Made by a program: the position numbers and the translations under genes. The notes below the pieces were generated by a model. It had not been told where the DNA came from. It saw only the letters and a program-made list of their open reading frames with translations, and searched no databases. This document shows, piece by piece, positions 24,043 to 27,500 of a stretch of 27,500 bases of DNA. Source of the stretch: Paracoccus aminophilus JCM 7686 (lineage in GTDB: Bacteria; Pseudomonadota; Alphaproteobacteria; Rhodobacterales; Rhodobacteraceae); NCBI RefSeq assembly GCF_000444995.1, contig NC_022042.1:1-27500 (forward strand), read 5' to 3'. Within the stretch, counting starts at the first letter, position 1. Each line of letters opens with the position of its first letter.

Positions 24043-25245
24043 ATGGCCAAGGTGGTCTGCGTTCTCTATGATGATCCGGTTGACGGCTATCCGACGTCCT
24101 ATGCACGGGACGATCTTCCGAAGATCGATCAATATCCCGATGGCCAGTCGCTGCCGACGCCGAAGGCGATCGACTTCCAGCCGGGGACCCTTCTGGGCTC
24201 GGTTTCGGGCGAGCTGGGTCTGCGCAAATATGTGGAATCGCTCGGCCATGAATTCGTGGTGACCTCGTCGAAAGACGGCCCGAATTCGGATCTGGAAAAG
24301 CACCTGCATGACGCCGAGGTCATCATCTCGCAGCCGTTCTGGCCGGCCTATCTGACCGCCGAGCGCATTGCGAAAGCGCCCAAGCTGAAGCTGGCGCTGA
24401 CTGCGGGCATCGGCTCGGACCATGTCGACCTGCAAGCGGCGATCGATCACGGCGTGACCGTGGCCGAGGTGACCTATTGCAACTCGAACTCGGTTGCCGA
24501 ACATGTCGTGATGATGGTGCTGGGCCTCGTGCGCAACTACATCCCCTCGCATGACTGGGCTCGCAATGGCGGCTGGAACATCGCCGATTGCGTCGCACGT
24601 TCCTATGACGTCGAGGGCATGCATGTCGGCACCGTCGCCGCTGGCCGCATCGGTCTGCGCGTGCTGCGTCTCTTGGCGCCGTTTGGCATGCATCTGCATT
24701 ACAACGACCGTCACCGCCTGCCGGAAGCTGTTGAAAAAGAGCTGAACCTGACCTGGCATGCGACGCGCGAAGAGATGTATGGCGTTTGTGACGTGGTCAC
24801 GCTGAACTGCCCGCTGCATCCCGAAACCGAGCATATGATCAATGACGAGACGCTGAAGCTGTTCAAGCGCGGCGCCTATCTGGTCAACACCGCGCGCGGC
24901 AAGCTCTGCGACCGCGATGCGATCGTGCGTGCGCTGGAATCGGGCCGTCTGGCTGGTTACGCGGGCGATGTGTGGTTCCCGCAGCCTGCGCCGAACGACC
25001 ATCCGTGGCGGACGATGCCGCATAACGGCATGACCCCGCATATCTCGGGCACCTCGCTCTCGGCGCAGACGCGCTATGCGGCGGGCACGCGCGAGATCCT
25101 CGAGTGCCATTTCGAGAACCGTCCGATCCGCGATGAATATCTGATCGTGCAGGGCGGCAGCCTCGCGGGCGTGGGTGCGCATTCCTATTCCAAGGGCAAT
25201 GCCACCGGCGGTTCGGAAGAAGCCGAGAAATACGAACGCGCCTGA
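24043..25245 (+). CDS. fdh: NAD-dependent formate dehydrogenase (D-2-hydroxyacid dehydrogenase family)
   Basis: A 400-residue metal-free FDH oxidising formate to CO2 with NAD+. The sequence matches throughout the type known from Pseudomonas sp. 101 and Paracoccus. It has the extended N-terminus with KVVCVLYDDPVDGYP, TYCNSNSVAEHVV with the substrate Asn, and the NAD fold TVAAGRIGLRVLR followed by Asp in LHYNDRHR (NAD specificity). It has catalytic Arg in NTARGKLCDRDA, WFPQPAP with the catalytic-site Gln, His in TPHISGTSLSAQ, and the family C-tail ending near SYSKGNATGGSEE. ATG 24043 has SD AAAGGA; an upstream start at 24013 would add residues unlike the family. It is preceded by a structured leader and followed by a terminator, so it is probably monocistronic. 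It would supply NADH and remove formate, for example from C1 or cofactor metabolism. Confidence 0.96.
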   Translation: MAKVVCVLYDDPVDGYPTSYARDDLPKIDQYPDGQSLPTPKAIDFQPGTLLGSVSGELGLRKYVESLGHEFVVTSSKDGPNSDLEKHLHDAEVIISQPFWPAYLTAERIAKAPKLKLALTAGIGSDHVDLQAAIDHGVTVAEVTYCNSNSVAEHVVMMVLGLVRNYIPSHDWARNGGWNIADCVARSYDVEGMHVGTVAAGRIGLRVLRLLAPFGMHLHYNDRHRLPEAVEKELNLTWHATREEMYGVCDVVTLNCPLHPETEHMINDETLKLFKRGAYLVNTARGKLCDRDAIVRALESGRLAGYAGDVWFPQPAPNDHPWRTMPHNGMTPHISGTSLSAQTRYAAGTREILECHFENRPIRDEYLIVQGGSLAGVGAHSYSKGNATGGSEEAEKYERA

Positions 25246-25254
25246 CAAGGCCGG

Positions 25255-25287
25255 AGCCCGCGCCTTTTTCCCTGGGCGCGGGCTTTC
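25255..25287 (+). terminator. Rho-independent terminator of fdh
   Basis: AGCCCGCGCC (25255-25264) and GGCGCGGGCT (25275-25284) form a perfect 10-bp stem with a 10-nt loop, followed by TTCCT, beginning 10 bp after the fdh stop. The U-tract is short but position and stem are good. Confidence 0.7.
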
Positions 25288-25485
25288 CTGCGTGGAGAGA
25301 CCCCGGACCGATTGGTTGCGCACCGTTGTCACGCAAGGCGCCAGCAAGAGCCGCCTGAACGGTCGATCGCCGGGTTGCAGGACATTCGGGCCGTCAGAGC
25401 ACGGCCAAGCAACAGGACGCAGCCTGCGCGCGGGAGGTCCAAGCGCATTGTCCCGACGTCAGGCGCTTATCCCGGGGGGGAGACC

Positions 25486-27159
25486 ATGACCACAATTCAG
25501 GAAAATTTCGCGGGCACCGAGAGGCCTACTGAGAGGCCTGCGCTTTTGTCGCGCGAACGGACTGTCGCGCAGGCGGGCTTCAATCGCTGGCTCGTGCCGC
25601 CCGCCGCCTTGGCGATCCATCTGTGCATCGGCATGGCTTACGGCTTTTCGGTGTTCTGGCTGCCGCTGTCGCGCGCGATTGGCGTCACAAAGCCGGTGGT
25701 CTGCGAGCAGATGCCGCTTCTGACCGCGCTTTTCACCACGAGCTGCGATTGGCGGATCGCCGATCTGGGCTGGATCTATACGCTGTTCTTCGTGCTTTTG
25801 GGCTCTTCGGCCGCGATCTGGGGCGGCTGGCTGGAAACCGCCGGGCCGCGCAAGGCGGGCGTCGTCGCGGCTTTGTGCTGGTGCGGCGGCATGAGCCTTT
25901 CGGCGGTGGGCGTGATGACCCATCAGCTGTGGCTGATGTGGCTTGGCTCGGGCGTGATCGGGGGGATCGGGCTGGGCCTTGGCTATATTTCCCCGGTCTC
26001 GACACTGATCAAATGGTTTCCCGACCGCCGGGGTCTGGCGACCGGCATGGCCGTGATGGGCTTTGGCGGCGGCGCGATGATCGGCGCCCCCTTGGCCGAT
26101 CGGCTCATGGGGATTTTCGCGGATGAGACCGGCGTCGGCGTCTGGCAGAGCTTTCTGGTCATGGCCGCGATCTATTTCGTCTTCATGATGGCCGGAGCCT
26201 TTGGCTATCGCGTGCCGCCCGCAGGCTGGAAGCCCGATGGCTGGGCGCCGAAAGCCGTCGCACCCGGCAAAGCCGCGATGATCACCACCCGCCACGTTCA
26301 TCTGCGCGACGCCCACAAGACCCGGCAGTTCTGGCTGATCTGGATCGCGCTTTGCCTCAATATCTCGGCCGGGATCGGCGTGATCGGCATGGCCTCGCCC
26401 ATGCTGCAAGAGATCTTTGGTGGCCGTCTGATCGGTCTGCCCGAATTGTCCTTCACCCAACTCGACGCCAAGCAGACCGCGGCCATTGCCGCGATTGCCG
26501 CAGGATTTGCCGGGCTTTTGTCGCTCTTCAACATCGGTGGGCGGCTGGTCTGGGCCTCGGCCTCGGACCGGATCGGGCGCAAGCGGACCTTCTTCATCTT
26601 CTTCGCGCTTGGCATCGTGCTTTATGCGCTGGTGCCGAGTGCCGCCCATCTCGGCAGTCAGGCGCTGTTCGTGGCGATGCTGTGTATTGCGATCTCGATC
26701 TATGGCGGCGGGTTCTCGACCTTGCCCGCTTATCTGGCGGATGTGTTCGGCACCCAATTCGTCGGAGCGATCCACGGGCGGCTGCTAACCGCCTGGGCGG
26801 TGGCGGGGACGGTCGGTCCGGTGGTCGTCAACTATATCCGCGAGGCCCAGATCGCCGCCGGAATCCCGCGCGCCTATGCCTATGACTATACGATGTATAT
26901 TCTCGCGGGTTTTCTGGCGCTCGGGATGCTGTGCAATGCGCTGGTGCGTCCGCTCGACGACAAATGGTTCATGTCCTCTGCCGAGCTTGCAAGTTTGCAG
27001 GCCAAGGGCGCGCAGACTCGCGCGGTGGAGACGGGCTCGTTCGGCATTGATCGCGGCCGGTTCGATCTGCCCACGCTGCTGGCTTGGCTTGTCGTGGGGG
27101 TTCCGCTGCTTTGGGGTGTGTGGATGACCATCGAAAAGACGACGGCCTTGTTCAACTGA
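25486..27159 (+). CDS. MFS transporter, oxalate/formate antiporter (OFA) family
   Basis: A 557-residue MFS protein with about 12-14 hydrophobic segments. Its N-terminal half has the OFA-family layout: LCIGMAYGFSVFWLPL, a periplasmic loop with conserved CDWRIADLGWIYTLFFVLLGSSAA, and GGWLETAGPRKAGVVAA. The loop KWFPDRRGLATGMAVMGFGGGA is also present, with GGRLVWASASDRIGRKRTFF in the second half. ATG 25486 follows a G-rich SD (GGGGGGAG) and replaces the longer upstream start. A short tandem repeat encodes TERPTERPA near the N-terminus. Next to fdh, transport of formate, oxalate or another small carboxylate is the best guess; OFA members also carry other monocarboxylates, so the substrate is uncertain. 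Confidence 0.85.
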   Translation: MTTIQENFAGTERPTERPALLSRERTVAQAGFNRWLVPPAALAIHLCIGMAYGFSVFWLPLSRAIGVTKPVVCEQMPLLTALFTTSCDWRIADLGWIYTLFFVLLGSSAAIWGGWLETAGPRKAGVVAALCWCGGMSLSAVGVMTHQLWLMWLGSGVIGGIGLGLGYISPVSTLIKWFPDRRGLATGMAVMGFGGGAMIGAPLADRLMGIFADETGVGVWQSFLVMAAIYFVFMMAGAFGYRVPPAGWKPDGWAPKAVAPGKAAMITTRHVHLRDAHKTRQFWLIWIALCLNISAGIGVIGMASPMLQEIFGGRLIGLPELSFTQLDAKQTAAIAAIAAGFAGLLSLFNIGGRLVWASASDRIGRKRTFFIFFALGIVLYALVPSAAHLGSQALFVAMLCIAISIYGGGFSTLPAYLADVFGTQFVGAIHGRLLTAWAVAGTVGPVVVNYIREAQIAAGIPRAYAYDYTMYILAGFLALGMLCNALVRPLDDKWFMSSAELASLQAKGAQTRAVETGSFGIDRGRFDLPTLLAWLVVGVPLLWGVWMTIEKTTALFN

Positions 27160-27178
27160 GCCGGTCCTTGACTCAAAA

Positions 27179-27214
27179 GCCCCGCGCGGCGCCGAGACGT
27201 GGGCCGCGCGGGGC
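27179..27214 (+). terminator. GC-rich 12-bp hairpin after the OFA transporter gene
   Basis: GCCCCGCGCGGC (27179-27190) and GCCGCGCGGGGC (27203-27214) are perfect inverted arms with a 12-nt loop. There is no T-tract on the plus strand, while the minus strand reads into TTTTGAG. It may terminate or stabilise the transporter mRNA. The next gene starts 23 bp later. Confidence 0.5.
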
Positions 27215-27237
27215 AAATCTATCTGACAGGAGAGACG

Positions 27238-27500
27238 ATGACTGCCCGCCGATTCACCTTTTCGAGCTCCGACACGCCCGGGCAGATTTTGACGGTTCCG
27301 CTGCTTGGCGATCTGCCCGAGACCGAGGGGCGCAAACTGCCCAACCGCACGATGATCGTCACCGACGAGGCCGCGCCCGGGCTGATCTGGAAGGTGACGC
27401 CTTGGGCCAGCTCGACGCTGGCGCGCCAAGAGGTCGGGATTTCGGCGCGGCTCGACGGGATGCCCGGGGTCGTGCCGATGTTCGGTTTGGCCGCGAGCGA
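27238..27500 (+). CDS. Partial CDS, N-terminal 87 residues, possibly protein-kinase-like
   Basis: ATG 27238 follows a clear SD (CAGGAGAG, 27228-27235) and the frame stays open to the window end. I do not recognise the family with certainty. The segment IWKVTPWASSTLARQEVGISARL, then PGVVPMFG, has the order of a kinase N-lobe: a strand with Lys, a helix with Glu, then a beta-strand. A Ser/Thr-kinase-like fold is therefore possible. The rest of the gene lies outside the window, so this cannot be settled here. Confidence 0.6.
   Translation, partial: MTARRFTFSSSDTPGQILTVPLLGDLPETEGRKLPNRTMIVTDEAAPGLIWKVTPWASSTLARQEVGISARLDGMPGVVPMFGLAAS

Overview
The window looks like a segment of a large plasmid or chromid from a Paracoccus-like member of the Rhodobacteraceae. 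This rests on high GC with GC-rich third positions, a complete plasmid replication/partition module, a formate dehydrogenase that from memory closely resembles the Paracoccus/Pseudomonas NAD-FDH type, and an acyl-homoserine-lactone (AHL) synthase. No tRNA, rRNA, transposase or CRISPR array was seen. Genus assignment is inference, because no database search was possible.

Region 1 (1-3930) is the replicon backbone. A Rep_3/RepB-type initiator is on the minus strand and parA-parB are on the plus strand, diverging from a roughly 600-bp origin. The origin holds five direct 15-bp iterons spaced 21-25 bp apart, two outlying copies (one inverted), an AT-rich stretch and a perfect DnaA box. Near-identical palindromes sit at both outer edges of the module (just after the rep stop and just after the parB stop) and are the best parS candidates.

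Region 2 (3977-5880) holds a small class I methyltransferase and a GlxA-type AraC regulator. A strong hairpin with an SD-like loop precedes the regulator.

Region 3 (6175-22453) is a tightly packed run of 14 plus-strand genes, probably one catabolic operon. It encodes a dipeptide-type ABC importer (Tat-exported binding protein, two permeases, one fused double ATPase), an MFS transporter, a complete D-hydantoinase/dihydropyrimidinase, an SDR, an extended SDR/epimerase, a PuuE-like polysaccharide-deacetylase-fold hydrolase, an acetolactate-synthase-like ThDP enzyme, an allantoinase/dihydroorotase-like amidohydrolase, two more SDRs and a cupin. Three different ring-opening hydrolase types plus a ThDP C-C lyase/ligase suggest uptake and breakdown of a cyclic ureide or imide. 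The substrate is not evident, and no N-carbamoyl amidohydrolase or racemase lies in the window. Three of the enzymes have altered active sites: the ThDP enzyme has Gln for the catalytic Glu, the second amidohydrolase lacks the bridging Lys and one His ligand, and one SDR lacks Tyr-x-x-x-Lys.

Region 4 (22550-24042) carries, on the minus strand, an unrecognised 77-aa ORF that overlaps the start of a LuxI-family AHL synthase. A 21-bp perfect dyad lies upstream, and no luxR is nearby. The rest is a roughly 590-bp intergenic stretch ending in a structured leader for fdh.

Region 5 (24043-27500) is a C1 module: NAD-dependent formate dehydrogenase with a terminator, an oxalate/formate-antiporter-family MFS protein, a GC-rich hairpin, and the first 87 codons of a protein that may be kinase-like.
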